Below, piece by piece: positions 9,005 to 18,578 of a stretch of DNA of 64,000 nucleotides. Position numbers and translations under genes: made by a program. Under the pieces are notes generated by a model that was not told the origin of the DNA, did not search any database, and was given only the letters and a program-made list of their open reading frames with translations. The DNA comes from Vibrio fortis (lineage in GTDB: Bacteria; Pseudomonadota; Gammaproteobacteria; Enterobacterales; Vibrionaceae), in assembly GCF_024347475.1 (NCBI RefSeq), contig NZ_AP025487.1, positions 496,001-560,000 on the forward strand. The letters run 5' to 3'. The stretch's first letter is position 1; each line of letters begins with the position of its first letter.

Positions 9005-12000
9005 ATGCCAAAACGTACTGACATTAAAAGTATTCTAATTCTAGGTGCTGGCCCGATCGTTATCGGCCAAGCATGTGAGTTCGATTACTCTGGTGCTCAA
9101 GCTTGTAAAGCGCTTCGCGAAGAAGGTTACCGAGTTATTCTAGTTAACTCGAACCCAGCGACCATCATGACTGACCCAGACATGGCTGATGCAACTTACA
9201 TCGAGCCAATCCAATGGGAAGTTGTTCGCAACATCATTGCGAAAGAGAAGCCAGATGCAGTTCTACCTACGATGGGTGGCCAAACAGCACTTAACTGTGC
9301 ACTAGACCTAGAGAAATACGGTGTTCTTGAAGAGTTTGGTGTAGAGATGATCGGTGCAACGGCTGACGCTATCGATAAAGCAGAAGACCGTTCTCGTTTC
9401 GATAAGGCGATGAAGTCTATCGGCCTTGAGTGTCCACGTGCTGACACTGCGAAAACCATGGAAGAAGCTTACGCTGTTCTAGATATGGTTGGCTTCCCTT
9501 GTATCATCCGTCCATCATTCACTATGGGTGGTACTGGCGGTGGTATCGCATACAACAAAGAAGAGTTCGAAGAGATCTGTCGTCGCGGTTTAGACCTTTC
9601 TCCAACAAACGAACTTCTAATCGATGAATCTCTTATCGGTTGGAAAGAGTACGAGATGGAAGTCGTTCGTGATAAGAACGACAACTGCATCATCGTATGT
9701 GCGATTGAAAACTTCGACCCAATGGGTATCCACACCGGTGACTCAATCACGGTTGCACCAGCACAGACTCTAACAGACAAAGAGTACCAATTGATGCGTA
9801 ACGCTTCTCTAGCGGTACTGCGTGAGATTGGTGTTGAAACTGGTGGTTCTAACGTACAGTTTGGTATCAACCCGAAAGATGGCCGCATGGTTATCATCGA
9901 GATGAACCCACGTGTATCTCGCTCTTCTGCTCTAGCTTCTAAAGCAACTGGTTTCCCAATCGCTAAGATTGCAGCGAAACTGGCTGTTGGCTTCACACTA
10001 GACGAGCTAATGAACGACATCACGGGTGGCGCAACTCCAGCATCATTCGAACCAACTATCGACTACGTAGTAACTAAGATTCCTCGTTTTAACTTCGAGA
10101 AATTTGCAGGTGCTAACGACCGTCTAACGACGCAAATGAAGTCAGTTGGTGAAGTTATGGCTATCGGCCGTAACCAGCAAGAATCTCTACAAAAAGCACT
10201 TCGCGGCCTAGAAGTTGGCGCGACTGGCTTTGACGAAATGGTTGACCTAGATGCGCCAGATGCACTAACGACTATCCGTCACGAACTAAAAGAAGCAGGC
10301 GCAGAGCGTATTTGGTACATCGCGGATGCGTTCCGTGCAGGTATGTCAGTAGATGGCGTATTCAACCTAACGCAAATCGACCGTTGGTTCCTAGTTCAAA
10401 TCGAAGACATCGTTAAGCTTGAGCAAGATCTTAAAGCGAAAGGCTTTGCTGGTCTGAACAAAGAAGAGCTTAACAAACTGAAGCGTAAAGGTTTTGCTGA
10501 TGCTCGCCTATCTAAGATTCTAGGTGTTGCTGAGAGCGAAATCCGTCGTCTGCGCGACCAATACGATATTCACCCTGTGTACAAGCGTGTTGATACGTGT
10601 GCGGCTGAGTTCTCTTCTGATACAGCTTACATGTACTCATCTTACGATGAAGAGTGTGAAGCGAACCCAACAGAAAAAGATAAGATTATGATTCTAGGCG
10701 GCGGTCCAAACCGTATCGGCCAAGGTATCGAATTTGACTACTGTTGTGTACACGCATCACTAGCACTACGTGAAGATGGCTACGAAACTATCATGGTTAA
10801 CTGTAACCCTGAGACAGTTTCTACTGACTACGACACGTCTGACCGTCTGTACTTCGAACCAGTAACACTGGAAGACGTACTAGCAATCGCTCGCGTTGAG
10901 AAGCCAAAAGGCGTTATCGTTCAGTACGGTGGTCAAACACCACTTAAACTGGCTCGCGCACTTGAAGCGGCTGGCGTGCCAATCATCGGTACTAGCCCTG
11001 ACGCAATTGACCGTGCAGAAGACCGTGAGCGTTTCCAAGTCGCTGTTGACCGCCTAGGTCTTCTACAGCCAGAAAACGCGACAGTAACGACGATGGAGCA
11101 AGCGGTAGAGAAATCTCGTGAAATCGGTTACCCACTGGTTGTACGTCCTTCTTACGTACTTGGTGGTCGTGCGATGGAAATCGTATACGACGAGCAAGAC
11201 CTACGTCGCTACTTCAACGAAGCTGTGAGCGTATCAAACGAGTCTCCAGTACTACTAGATAGCTTCCTAGACGACGCAGTTGAAGTCGATATCGATGCTA
11301 TCTGTGACGGTGAGCGCGTGGTTATCGGCGGTATCATGGAGCACATCGAGCAAGCGGGTGTTCACTCTGGTGACTCAGCATGTTCTCTTCCTGCATACAC
11401 GCTAAGCCAAGAAATCCAAGACGTAATGCGTGAGCAAGTTGAAAAGCTAGCATTCGAGCTAGGTGTTCGCGGTCTAATGAACACGCAGTTTGCTGTGAAG
11501 AACAACAAAGTATACCTAATCGAGGTGAACCCTCGTGCAGCGCGTACAGTACCGTTCGTATCGAAAGCAACAGGTGCTCCAATCGCTAAGATTGCTGCAC
11601 GTGTTATGGCGGGTCAATCTTTAGAGGCTCAAGGCTTCACTAAAGAGATCATCCCACCATACTATTCTGTTAAAGAAGTAGTACTACCGTTCAACAAATT
11701 CCCAGGTGTTGACCCACTGTTAGGCCCAGAAATGCGCTCTACAGGTGAGGTTATGGGTGTTGGTGCAACGTTCGCAGAAGCATACGCAAAAGCGGAACTG
11801 GGTTGTGGCAATGTTTACCCTGAAGGTGGTCGTGCACTGCTTTCTGTTCGCGCTGGTGATAAAGAGCGTGTGGTTGACCTAGCATCTAAGCTTTCTAAGC
11901 TTGGTTACCAACTAGACGCGACACACGGCACTGCGGTTATTCTTGGCGAAGCAGGTATCAACCCACGTCTAGTGAACAAGGTACACGAAGGTCGCCCTCA

Positions 12001-12235
12001 CATTCTTGACCGTATCAAGAACAATGAGTACACCTACATCGTGAACACGGCTGCAGGTCGTCAAGCGATTGAAGATTCTAAAGTTCTTCGTCGTGGCGCT
12101 CTAGCTGAGAAAGTGAACTACACAACAACGCTAAACGCTGCGTTCGCAACGTGTATGGCTCACACAGCTGACGCGAAAACAACAGTAACTTCAGTACAAG
12201 AGCTTCACGCTCAAGTTAAAGCTTCTGAAGCATAA
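9005..12235 (+). CDS. carB: Carbamoyl-phosphate synthase large subunit CarB
   Basis: Makes carbamoyl phosphate from bicarbonate, ammonia and two ATP. The 1,076-residue protein shows the internal duplication of the family: two ATP-grasp halves, each opening with a GxGPxxIGQ motif ([11 protein letters not shown] and [11 protein letters not shown]) and each with an ExNPR metal-binding motif ([24 protein letters not shown]). An oligomerisation region lies between the halves and an allosteric domain at the C-terminus binds UMP/ornithine in E. coli. Start ATG follows CGGAGTAGTAGACA. Transcription with carA ends at the terminator 12264-12292. Confidence 0.98.
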   Translation: MPKRTDIKSILILGAGPIVIGQACEFDYSGAQACKALREEGYRVILVNSNPATIMTDPDMADATYIEPIQWEVVRNIIAKEKPDAVLPTMGGQTALNCALDLEKYGVLEEFGVEMIGATADAIDKAEDRSRFDKAMKSIGLECPRADTAKTMEEAYAVLDMVGFPCIIRPSFTMGGTGGGIAYNKEEFEEICRRGLDLSPTNELLIDESLIGWKEYEMEVVRDKNDNCIIVCAIENFDPMGIHTGDSITVAPAQTLTDKEYQLMRNASLAVLREIGVETGGSNVQFGINPKDGRMVIIEMNPRVSRSSALASKATGFPIAKIAAKLAVGFTLDELMNDITGGATPASFEPTIDYVVTKIPRFNFEKFAGANDRLTTQMKSVGEVMAIGRNQQESLQKALRGLEVGATGFDEMVDLDAPDALTTIRHELKEAGAERIWYIADAFRAGMSVDGVFNLTQIDRWFLVQIEDIVKLEQDLKAKGFAGLNKEELNKLKRKGFADARLSKILGVAESEIRRLRDQYDIHPVYKRVDTCAAEFSSDTAYMYSSYDEECEANPTEKDKIMILGGGPNRIGQGIEFDYCCVHASLALREDGYETIMVNCNPETVSTDYDTSDRLYFEPVTLEDVLAIARVEKPKGVIVQYGGQTPLKLARALEAAGVPIIGTSPDAIDRAEDRERFQVAVDRLGLLQPENATVTTMEQAVEKSREIGYPLVVRPSYVLGGRAMEIVYDEQDLRRYFNEAVSVSNESPVLLDSFLDDAVEVDIDAICDGERVVIGGIMEHIEQAGVHSGDSACSLPAYTLSQEIQDVMREQVEKLAFELGVRGLMNTQFAVKNNKVYLIEVNPRAARTVPFVSKATGAPIAKIAARVMAGQSLEAQGFTKEIIPPYYSVKEVVLPFNKFPGVDPLLGPEMRSTGEVMGVGATFAEAYAKAELGCGNVYPEGGRALLSVRAGDKERVVDLASKLSKLGYQLDATHGTAVILGEAGINPRLVNKVHEGRPHILDRIKNNEYTYIVNTAAGRQAIEDSKVLRRGALAEKVNYTTTLNAAFATCMAHTADAKTTVTSVQELHAQVKASEA

Positions 12236-12263
12236 TCGCTGTTAAACGGATATAAATGTCGTA

Positions 12264-12292
12264 AAGGCCGCTCAACTGAGCGGCCTTTTTTT
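12264..12292 (+). terminator. Rho-independent terminator after carB
   Basis: Perfect 10-bp GC-rich stem AAGGCCGCTC (12264-12273) / GAGCGGCCTT (12278-12287), AACT loop, seven Ts. Confidence 0.95.
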
Positions 12293-12417
12293 GTAGTCGT
12301 GAACATATGAGAGATACTGACTGATGAAAATAAGGAATAGGTCACTGTCTCGTGTTTCGTTGTTTTCATTTTTGTATCAATGGTAATTTGTGCTCTCAAC
12401 GTAAAGGAGTGATATGC

Positions 12418-13197
12418 ATGGACATTACCATTGAGATTCTAGCGATACTGTTTTTTGTCGCGACAGCTGCTGGCTTTATTGATGCGATGGCTGGTGGTGG
12501 TGGACTGTTAACTCTCCCTGCACTTTTGGCCGCAGGCGTTCCGCCGACTCAAGCATTGGCGACCAATAAACTACAGAGCTCTTTTGGTAGCTTTTCAGCA
12601 AGCTGGTACTTTGTGCGTAACGGTATTGTGAGTATCAAAGAGATGCGTTTCGCCATCTTATGTACCTTTATTGGCTCTGGGATTGGTGCTGAGCTGGTAC
12701 AGTATCTCGATGCGAGTTTGTTAACTAGCTTGATCCCGCTGCTACTGATTGCGATCTCACTCTATTTCCTGTTAGCCCCACAAACTAAGACCAACGAAGG
12801 CAAGCAACGTATCTCGGAGGCGATGTTTGCGTTATGTGTCGGTGGTGGTGTGGGGTTCTATGATGGCTTCTTTGGACCGGGCACCGGTTCTATCTTCACC
12901 GTCTGTTTTGTCGCAATTGGTCACTTCTCTTTAGTCGATGCGACCGCGCGTACCAAGGTTCTAAATTTCACATCGAATATCGCTGCACTGATCTTCTTCA
13001 TTATTGCTGGCCTGCCAATCTGGGAGCTTGGCTTAGTCATGGCTGTCGGTGGCTTTATTGGTGCGCAACTGGGTGCCAAGGTGGTGGTCACCAAAGGACA
13101 AAAGTGGATCCGCCCTTTAGTGATCGTGATGTCAATGCTGATGGCTTCTAAACTGCTTTGGGAACAGCATCAACAATGGATTCTATCAGTGCTTTAA
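12418..13197 (+). CDS. yfcA: TSUP (TauE/SafE) family membrane permease, YfcA-like
   Basis: Integral membrane protein of the sulfite/sulfonate/organic-anion exporter-like family; substrate unknown. The 259-residue product has about eight hydrophobic segments in two halves, each opening with the family's Gly-rich repeat (IDAMAGGGGLLTLPALL near the N-terminus and GFYDGFFGPGTGS in the middle), followed by ATNKLQ and ARTKVLNFTSN. This resembles E. coli YfcA closely. Start ATG 12418 has AGGAG 8 nt upstream; a longer GTG frame from 12352 lacks one. Its last 50 bp overlap the 3' end of the convergent LysR gene. Neighbours do not reveal a substrate. Confidence 0.85.
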   Translation: MDITIEILAILFFVATAAGFIDAMAGGGGLLTLPALLAAGVPPTQALATNKLQSSFGSFSASWYFVRNGIVSIKEMRFAILCTFIGSGIGAELVQYLDASLLTSLIPLLLIAISLYFLLAPQTKTNEGKQRISEAMFALCVGGGVGFYDGFFGPGTGSIFTVCFVAIGHFSLVDATARTKVLNFTSNIAALIFFIIAGLPIWELGLVMAVGGFIGAQLGAKVVVTKGQKWIRPLVIVMSMLMASKLLWEQHQQWILSVL

Positions 13198-13993
13198 CGC
13201 GTGGTGATTGATAGCTATTTGGTCGCACACAGATGTGAATCGGGCGAATCAAATTTTTGAGCTCCTCAAAACTAAACAGATATTGAGGAGCAATGTTGAG
13301 GGTTTTGACAATTGAGAGTGGAATTAACGCTGGCCCTGTCCCACCTAGTGCCAGTTGCGCCGCTGCGGTATAAGCATCCATTTCCATTAGTGGCTTAACT
13401 CCAAACTTCTCAAGCAGTGATAACTGATAACTGTTAGCCGGGTTAGTCATATCATTCGTAATCACGCGATCCGGTAAACAATCTAGTCGCGTCGAACTCA
13501 CAATGTAGAATGGCTCGTCGAATAGATGAAAGGTCATCAACCCGTGATGAGGAGGAAGCACCCCTGCACACAACCCCAGAGTCGCCTTTCCTGATTGCAC
13601 TCGTTCGATAATCCTTGGAGTGTGATTGGTGGTGATGGTGATGTATTTGTCATGTTGGATAAAGTCGCCCATCATCTTACCTAGGTAGCCAGCAATCAAC
13701 GATTTGGAGCTATCTAAGGTGATCAGCGTAGTATCTTCGAGCTCTTGCTGTTCATAGATAAGCCCGCGCAATTCATTGAATGCAGGACCGATACTCTCGA
13801 TAAGAGCAATGCCGTCTGGAGAGAGCTTAATCTGTCGCCCATTGGGTTCAATGAGCTTCTTACCGAGTTTTTTTTCTAAGTTAGCAATGCGTTTGCTGAC
13901 TGCAGACTGACTGATGTACAACAAGCTACCAGTACGGCTCATGGTTTTTGCTTTGCTGAGTACCAGCAGTGTTTCAATACCTTCAAGTAGCAT
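13148..13993 (-). CDS. LysR-family transcriptional regulator
   Basis: DNA-binding regulator with an N-terminal winged helix-turn-helix (roughly residues 5-64; SQSAVSKRIANLEKKLGKKL is the recognition helix and turn) and a C-terminal effector-binding domain. I start it at ATG 13993, giving 281 residues and the typical LysR N-terminus; a TTG at 14029 would add 12 residues without a better ribosome-binding site. It is the last gene of a minus-strand group VOC-flavodoxin-LysR and probably controls it. The inducer is unknown. Its 3' end overlaps the convergent permease gene by 50 bp, so read-through of either could interfere with the other. Confidence 0.88.
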   Translation of the reverse strand: MLLEGIETLLVLSKAKTMSRTGSLLYISQSAVSKRIANLEKKLGKKLIEPNGRQIKLSPDGIALIESIGPAFNELRGLIYEQQELEDTTLITLDSSKSLIAGYLGKMMGDFIQHDKYITITTNHTPRIIERVQSGKATLGLCAGVLPPHHGLMTFHLFDEPFYIVSSTRLDCLPDRVITNDMTNPANSYQLSLLEKFGVKPLMEMDAYTAAAQLALGGTGPALIPLSIVKTLNIAPQYLFSFEELKNLIRPIHICVRPNSYQSPRVKALIESIVDAVPKAV

Positions 13994-14053
13994 AGGATTA
14001 TTGATGAAAGTTGGGAATAATAACCCCAACTTATCTCAATCAAACCTTGGGCT

Positions 14054-14626
14054 CTACTCTTTACTTGTCAGTTCTTGAACTAGCGTTGCGATTCTGGAGC
14101 CGTAGTAGTGCGCAGTGAGTAGGTCATTGGCATTTACACTCTCCTGCCCATCATCGATACTCGATACCAAGCCGATGTTCGAGCCAGTACGATTGAGGCC
14201 TAAATCATCAGTATGCTTAGAGGCATCAAGTCCAATCCATAACATTCCATGCTGACATGCCAGTGTGAAAAAGCTCAGTAGTGTCTGTTGCTGCTCTCCA
14301 TTAAGACTGCCGCCTGTGGTGAAGCCTGCTGCGAATTTATTACGCCAAGCTTTAGCGCAGTAAGGCTCACTGCTGGCGTCCATAAATGCCTTAAATTGCG
14401 CCGCTGGGCTTCCCATGTAAGTTGGAGAGCCAAATACAATCGCATCACACTCGCTAAGTTGCTTGAGCTTCTGTTCGTTGATGTAGCGACCCTCTACAAT
14501 CTCACTGGGTAATACCTCAGTCATGATGACAGATTGAGATAGAGCCTCGACACCTTCCGCGAGGGCATGGGCGACAGCTTTGGTTGCACCGCACTTAGAG
14601 AAGAAAACAATACCGATCTGACGCAT
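14054..14626 (-). CDS. Flavodoxin-like/NAD(P)H:quinone oxidoreductase-type flavoprotein
   Basis: FMN-binding flavodoxin fold. The phosphate-binding loop is FFSKCGATKAVA at about residues 8-19 (TxSxxG-like), followed by FGSPTYMGSPAAQFKAFMD (residues about 65-84), which matches the WrbA/NQO segment that clamps the isoalloxazine ring. The 190-residue length is close to WrbA. Start ATG 14626 is 3 bp after the VOC gene, so translation is likely coupled. The next gene downstream is a LysR regulator. A role in two-electron reduction of quinones or electrophiles fits with a glyoxalase-like neighbour, but the substrate is not known. Confidence 0.8.
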   Translation of the reverse strand: MRQIGIVFFSKCGATKAVAHALAEGVEALSQSVIMTEVLPSEIVEGRYINEQKLKQLSECDAIVFGSPTYMGSPAAQFKAFMDASSEPYCAKAWRNKFAAGFTTGGSLNGEQQQTLLSFFTLACQHGMLWIGLDASKHTDDLGLNRTGSNIGLVSSIDDGQESVNANDLLTAHYYGSRIATLVQELTSKE

Positions 14627-14629
14627 GGG

Positions 14630-15043
14630 TTAATCCTCGTAGCGATTTTTGTTTTCTGCATCTTGTGTGAGGTATTCAATGAACTCCCACTCAACACCGC
14701 TTGCATCGTAAAAATAGACGCGCTTGCGAAACGGGTTGTCCTCTCCGATATCGTTCTGTTCATAACCAGCATCTAATAAGCGCTTCTGAACACGGTCAAC
14801 GTCATCAACAACGATGCCAATGTGATTGATACCTACATCTAGATAAGGGGAGCGATCGGTTTGCTCTCTTGCAACCACCTCTTGAAGTGCTATGTAGCTG
14901 TCGTCAGTACCGATATGGCACCAGCGATAATTGGTTTGTCCACGATGGCGCTCTTTAAATTCAGGGATCGCGGTTTGGATAAATTGGACGGCGTCATCAA
15001 TGTTACTGACGGTGATATTTGCGTGTTCAACATAAGCCTGCAT
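14630..15043 (-). CDS. VOC (glyoxalase/bleomycin-resistance) superfamily protein
   Basis: 137-residue protein with the paired beta-alpha-beta-beta-beta modules of the vicinal-oxygen-chelate fold. The segment VEHANITVSNIDDAVQFI is the first strand-helix, LDVGINHIGIVVDDVDRVQKRL the second, and VYFYDASGVEWEFIEY carries the usual metal-ligand position near the end. It may be a metal-dependent lyase or dioxygenase-like detoxification enzyme; specific chemistry cannot be read. It is the first gene of the operon and starts about 20 bp downstream of a 42-bp palindrome. Confidence 0.8.
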   Translation of the reverse strand: MQAYVEHANITVSNIDDAVQFIQTAIPEFKERHRGQTNYRWCHIGTDDSYIALQEVVAREQTDRSPYLDVGINHIGIVVDDVDRVQKRLLDAGYEQNDIGEDNPFRKRVYFYDASGVEWEFIEYLTQDAENKNRYED

Positions 15044-15064
15044 GGGAACCTCCAGTGTTCTCTA

Positions 15065-15106
15065 ATTAGTAAATAAATAACTTTATAAAGCTATTTGTTT
15101 ACTAAT
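15065..15106. promoter_or_regulatory. 42-bp near-perfect palindrome upstream of the VOC operon
   Basis: Arms ATTAGTAAATAAATA (15065-15079) and TATTTGTTTACTAAT (15092-15106) match in 14 of 15 positions, and the centre CTTTATAAAG (15081-15090) is itself palindromic. A further near-copy of a half arm, TAAGTAAACAAA, follows at about 15124. The site sits in the 5' region of the VOC-flavodoxin-LysR operon, so it is probably the operator/promoter. Which regulator binds is unknown; the operon's own LysR protein is the obvious candidate, although such a long symmetric site is also typical of other dimeric repressors. Confidence 0.7.
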
Positions 15107-15204
15107 ATAGTTCAAAAAATGACTAAGTAAACAAAAAACTTTATTTAGTTTAGTTTTGTTTCATGCAGAGCAAGGTTGAGTGAGGGGAGCGGAACGACAG
15201 GTAC

Positions 15205-15227
15205 AAAAAAGGCTCCGGAGAGCCTTT
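15205..15227 (-). terminator. Terminator for the TRIC-like gene
   Basis: Stem AAAGGCTC (15208-15215) / GAGCCTTT (15220-15227) with CGGA loop; on the minus strand it is followed by a run of Ts (complement of 15205-15210). It can also work weakly on the plus strand. Confidence 0.85.
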
Positions 15228-15259
15228 ATTTTTCGATTTGGGATCAAGCGATGGTAGCA

Positions 15260-15880
15260 CTATTTGTTGAGTGCAAATGTTGGCAGAGAGAGGTGCCAAC
15301 GAATCGCGCCTAGACGAATCAACAGGGTAGAGAAGACACCGGCTAGGAAAGCTGTTTCGGAGTCTTGTCCCATACTTAAAGCCGTTGTATGGAATACACC
15401 ACCGATGATACACGCTGTCGCGTACACTTCGCTTCGTAGGATCATCGGTACTTCACGCGCCAATACATCACGGATAATACCGCCGCCACAGCCAGTAATC
15501 ACACCCATGATGATCGCGACCAGTGCCGAGTCTTGATAGCTCAACGATTTCTCGACACCAATGCCAACAAACACTGCCAAACCGATTGCATCACACACAG
15601 GCAGAATCCACCATGGGAGACGCTTTGGGCGTCTTACGATGATCATCGTAAGTAGACAGGTAATAAGGATAACCCACAGGTAAGTGGTATCGGTGATCCA
15701 GAATACCGGAGTGGCACCCAACGCCATATCGCGAATAGTACCACCACCAATTGCAGTCACACTGCCTAGAACGGCGACACCAAATGGGTCCATTTTCAAG
15801 CGGCCAGCGACAAATACGCCAGAGATGGCAAAAATAGCCGTACCGAATAAATCGATAAAATAAAGCAGCATGGAGTCCAT
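15260..15880 (-). CDS. Trimeric intracellular cation (TRIC) channel family protein, YicG-like
   Basis: 206-residue polytopic membrane protein with about seven transmembrane segments arranged as two three-helix repeats. Each repeat has the family's glycine-rich kinked motif: AIGGGTIRDMALG near residues 43-55 and GCGGGIIRDVLAREVP near 130-145. These GGGxxRD motifs define the bacterial UPF0126/TRIC family, of which some members conduct K+ or other cations and others were proposed to transport glycine. Start ATG 15880; a second ATG three codons later is possible. It stands alone with its own terminator, downstream of btuF on the same strand. Confidence 0.88.
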   Translation of the reverse strand: MDSMLLYFIDLFGTAIFAISGVFVAGRLKMDPFGVAVLGSVTAIGGGTIRDMALGATPVFWITDTTYLWVILITCLLTMIIVRRPKRLPWWILPVCDAIGLAVFVGIGVEKSLSYQDSALVAIIMGVITGCGGGIIRDVLAREVPMILRSEVYATACIIGGVFHTTALSMGQDSETAFLAGVFSTLLIRLGAIRWHLSLPTFALNK

Positions 15881-15954
15881 GATACTGATGCTCTTAAAGT
15901 TGAAATTGTAGGGACAGGTATACGGCGAATTGTACGAAAAATCGCATCAAATAG

Positions 15955-16803
15955 TTAGCGATTTTGACGGGCTTTATCAAAGTAATCGCACACCTGTTGG
16001 ATTGCTTGCAATGTTCGTGTTGTTGGGCGATTTATCCAGTCAGAATTGAGCGACCAAATCTGCTCTTTTTCAACTGCAGGGATCTCTTCACCCCAATGAC
16101 TCCACATGGTGCCGTTCTCAATGGCATGGCGAGAGGTGAAGATAACTTCTGGCTTTTTAAGAACCACTTGCTCAATGCTTACTTGTGGGTAAGAGGTCGC
16201 GGCATCTTCGAAGATGTTTTGTCCACCGCAGAACTCAAACACTTCACTTGGCCAGTGACCTTGCGCGACAGTAATAATAGGCTTCTCACTCAGTTGGTAG
16301 AAGTATTGTACAGGCTCGGCGTCTTGATACTTAGCTCTGAGTTGCTCAAGCTGATCTCGATACGCTTTGGCATTGTTAAGCCCAACCTTTGGATCGCTTG
16401 AGTATTGGCTAAGGTGCTCAATATTGCTGGCGATACTGTCTAAGCTCTTGGTTTGTGAGTAGTAGATCTCTAAGCCAAACTGTTTGAGTTTCGCAAGCTC
16501 TCTTGGTGGGTTTCCCGCTGGCCAAGCCAGTATCAAGTCGGGTTGAAGTGCGATGATCTTCTCAACCTTAATTCCTTGATAGTTAGCGACTTTAGGTAAC
16601 TTATCAGCCTCAGGCGGATAATCGCTTCTTTCGCTCACAGCAATCAAGTTGTCACCCAGTCCTGCACTGTAAGCCAACTCTGTGGCGTGAGGAGCAAGGC
16701 TGATGACACGCTTCGCGTCGCCATGAGGTTCTGCCAGTGCATTGGGGTGCCATAAACAGAATGAAAGTGCAGAGACAGCTGCAAAAGAGATGGAAAACTT
16801 CAC
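15955..16803 (-). CDS. btuF: Vitamin B12 periplasmic binding protein BtuF
   Basis: Class III solute-binding protein that delivers cobalamin to the BtuCD importer. The 282-residue protein begins with a signal peptide (about 24 residues, cleaved near ALA-EP). Next is the mature start RVISLAPHATELAYSAGLGDNLIAVS, typical of BtuF/helical-backbone metallophore-binding proteins, and then a second lobe ending in the RPTTRTLQAIQQVC helix. Start is 1 bp after the stop of the cbiB gene, so it is in one operon with mtnN and cbiB. btuC and btuD are not in the window. No B12 riboswitch is seen in the short leader of the operon. Confidence 0.92.
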   Translation of the reverse strand: MKFSISFAAVSALSFCLWHPNALAEPHGDAKRVISLAPHATELAYSAGLGDNLIAVSERSDYPPEADKLPKVANYQGIKVEKIIALQPDLILAWPAGNPPRELAKLKQFGLEIYYSQTKSLDSIASNIEHLSQYSSDPKVGLNNAKAYRDQLEQLRAKYQDAEPVQYFYQLSEKPIITVAQGHWPSEVFEFCGGQNIFEDAATSYPQVSIEQVVLKKPEVIFTSRHAIENGTMWSHWGEEIPAVEKEQIWSLNSDWINRPTTRTLQAIQQVCDYFDKARQNR

Positions 16804-16804
16804 A

Positions 16805-17758
16805 TTAAATCCCTTGGTGAATAATCAAGAGTAGAGCGCTTTGAATCAGTAACCACGCCAATATTCGCCAAGCGAGCATTTTTTGCAGTTGGGCTAAATG
16901 CAGTGCAGAGGGTGCAATGCGGCCACCTAGTTTTGCTCGTACTGCTTTGACGTCATCATAAATGGCTGGGCCGCCTAGTGACAGTTCAAGTTTGTTGCCT
17001 GCGGATGTGATAAGCCATGCTGGCCCCGGTAGTGGCCAAGAGCGGCTTTGAGTCAGCATCATCGAAAAGGTGTTACTTGCGTTATGTCCTACCACAATCA
17101 TTAACGCAAACAGTCGTAGGGGAATAAACTCTAAAACGGCGACCACTTTAACGACACTCGAACCAAATGGAGCAAAACGTTGTCGGCTTGGCGACCAGGC
17201 ACGTGCTAGTTCTACAGTTAAGCGATACATAAGTGCCGCAATACCGCCGCCAATGGCATACCAAAAGAGCACACAGATGACGTTGCGACCGTAACCCATA
17301 ATCAGAGTTTCGGCAGAGGCTTTTCCGAGTCCTAACGTAGACAAGGTATCGGTTTGTCGATTAACGACAGGCGCGAGCAGTTTGCGTGCTTGTGGTTTAT
17401 CGTCTTTGCTTAGCGCTCGAATCAGTTGGCTGGCTAGCTTCTCGTTGTTGCGCCAATCAATAGCCAGTAACAACAGGGCAAGTTCAAATAGTTGCGGCTG
17501 CCACATCAAAGGTTTGAGGGCGATAAGCAGGATGAGAGCGGGAAAACACATCAGCAACCAAGCTAAGGTTCCAGAGATTAAGCTCTGTGAGTAGTTGCGA
17601 TTGTTGTTTACTTTGTCGGCGAGCAGTTCAGCGAACTTATGCCATAGAGTAACTGGGTGAGCAGCGTGAGGAATCGGTAAAATTAAATGAAAGAGCAGTG
17701 CCCCCCACATTACGAGGAGCACGCCATTTGCAAATACCTGATCAAACAGTGTTTGCAT
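16805..17758 (-). CDS. cbiB: CbiB/CobD-type adenosylcobinamide-phosphate synthase family protein
   Basis: Membrane protein of the CobD/CbiB family, which attaches aminopropanol phosphate to the corrin ring. The 317-residue protein has four to five hydrophobic segments and the family segments HPVTLWHKFAELL, YALGGG-like WYAIGGGIAALMYR and GPAWLITSAGNKLELSLGGP. It lies between mtnN and btuF; BtuF delivers corrinoids, so a salvage role is sensible. The sequence looks divergent from enteric CbiB (for instance an expanded middle region), so exact activity is inferred from family and context. Start ATG 17758 is 10 bp after mtnN. Confidence 0.85.
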   Translation of the reverse strand: MQTLFDQVFANGVLLVMWGALLFHLILPIPHAAHPVTLWHKFAELLADKVNNNRNYSQSLISGTLAWLLMCFPALILLIALKPLMWQPQLFELALLLLAIDWRNNEKLASQLIRALSKDDKPQARKLLAPVVNRQTDTLSTLGLGKASAETLIMGYGRNVICVLFWYAIGGGIAALMYRLTVELARAWSPSRQRFAPFGSSVVKVVAVLEFIPLRLFALMIVVGHNASNTFSMMLTQSRSWPLPGPAWLITSAGNKLELSLGGPAIYDDVKAVRAKLGGRIAPSALHLAQLQKMLAWRILAWLLIQSALLLIIHQGI

Positions 17759-17768
17759 CTTGAGTGAC

Positions 17769-18464
17769 TTATTTTAGTAGGTCTACCATTTTAATCACCA
17801 TCTCAGAAGAGCTCTTCGCTGCAAGCGGTAGGAACTCTTCAAAGCTCATTGGTGACTCTTTGTCTGCTACGTCAGAGATTGCACGTACAACAACAAATGG
17901 TACTTGGAATTGATGACAAGCTTGAGCAATTGCAGATGCTTCCATCTCAACCGCTACCACAGAAGGGAAGTGCTTACGAATGAACTCTTGGCGTTCAGCC
18001 GTGCAAACGAAAGCATCACCAGTACAGATTAGACCGCGTACTGCGTGTGTATCTTCCATTTGTGCTAGTGCTTTCTCTGCAACGTCCATTAGCTTTGCAT
18101 CTGCTTGGAATGCTGCTGGTTGACCTGCCATTTGACCGATCTCGTAACCAAATGCTGTAACGTCTGCATCGTGGTGACGAACTTCAGTAGAGATAACTAC
18201 ATCGCCTAGGTTCAGCGTTGAATCAAAGCCGCCCGCAGAGCCAGTGTTTAAAACAACATCTGGTTGGTATTCGCTTAGCAGGATAGAAGTACCGACTGCT
18301 GCAGCGACCTTACCAATGCCAGATTGCAGTAACACAACATCAACACCATTTAACTGACCAGAGAAAAAGGTACAGCCGCCTTTTTTCACTTCTGTCATCT
18401 CTGTGATTGCTGATTTTAGGATCGCAACTTCTTGCTCCATTGCGCCAATGATGCCGATTTTCAT
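17769..18464 (-). CDS. mtnN: 5'-methylthioadenosine/S-adenosylhomocysteine nucleosidase MtnN (Pfs)
   Basis: Cytosolic nucleosidase that splits SAH and MTA; in vibrios it makes S-ribosylhomocysteine, the precursor of autoinducer-2. The 231-residue protein has [13 protein letters not shown] with catalytic Glu12, the nucleoside-binding [18 protein letters not shown] (Glu near 174) and AISDVADKE with the catalytic Asp near 197, all as in E. coli MtnN. Length is almost identical to the E. coli enzyme. It heads the mtnN-cbiB-btuF operon, a combination also found in other vibrios. Confidence 0.97.
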   Translation of the reverse strand: MKIGIIGAMEQEVAILKSAITEMTEVKKGGCTFFSGQLNGVDVVLLQSGIGKVAAAVGTSILLSEYQPDVVLNTGSAGGFDSTLNLGDVVISTEVRHHDADVTAFGYEIGQMAGQPAAFQADAKLMDVAEKALAQMEDTHAVRGLICTGDAFVCTAERQEFIRKHFPSVVAVEMEASAIAQACHQFQVPFVVVRAISDVADKESPMSFEEFLPLAAKSSSEMVIKMVDLLK

Positions 18465-18578
18465 GTGTAGTCTCTTAATAAGGTTGTTTTAACAATAGAG
18501 TGAAATTGTAACATGGAAGAGAAGCATCAAGCGACAGCACTTACACACTTCTCTTTCGTATCAAAATGGTCGGTGCGA

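Noticed and set aside
9469..10023. 184-codon open frame on the minus strand within carB
   Set aside because: It lies wholly antisense to a strongly conserved carB segment, has biased Ser/Arg/Ile composition and no ribosome-binding site; it is a codon-usage shadow.
15964..16401. 145-codon plus-strand frame opposite btuF
   Set aside because: Antisense to a clear btuF; composition (Cys/Leu/Trp-rich) and lack of a start signal make it a shadow frame.
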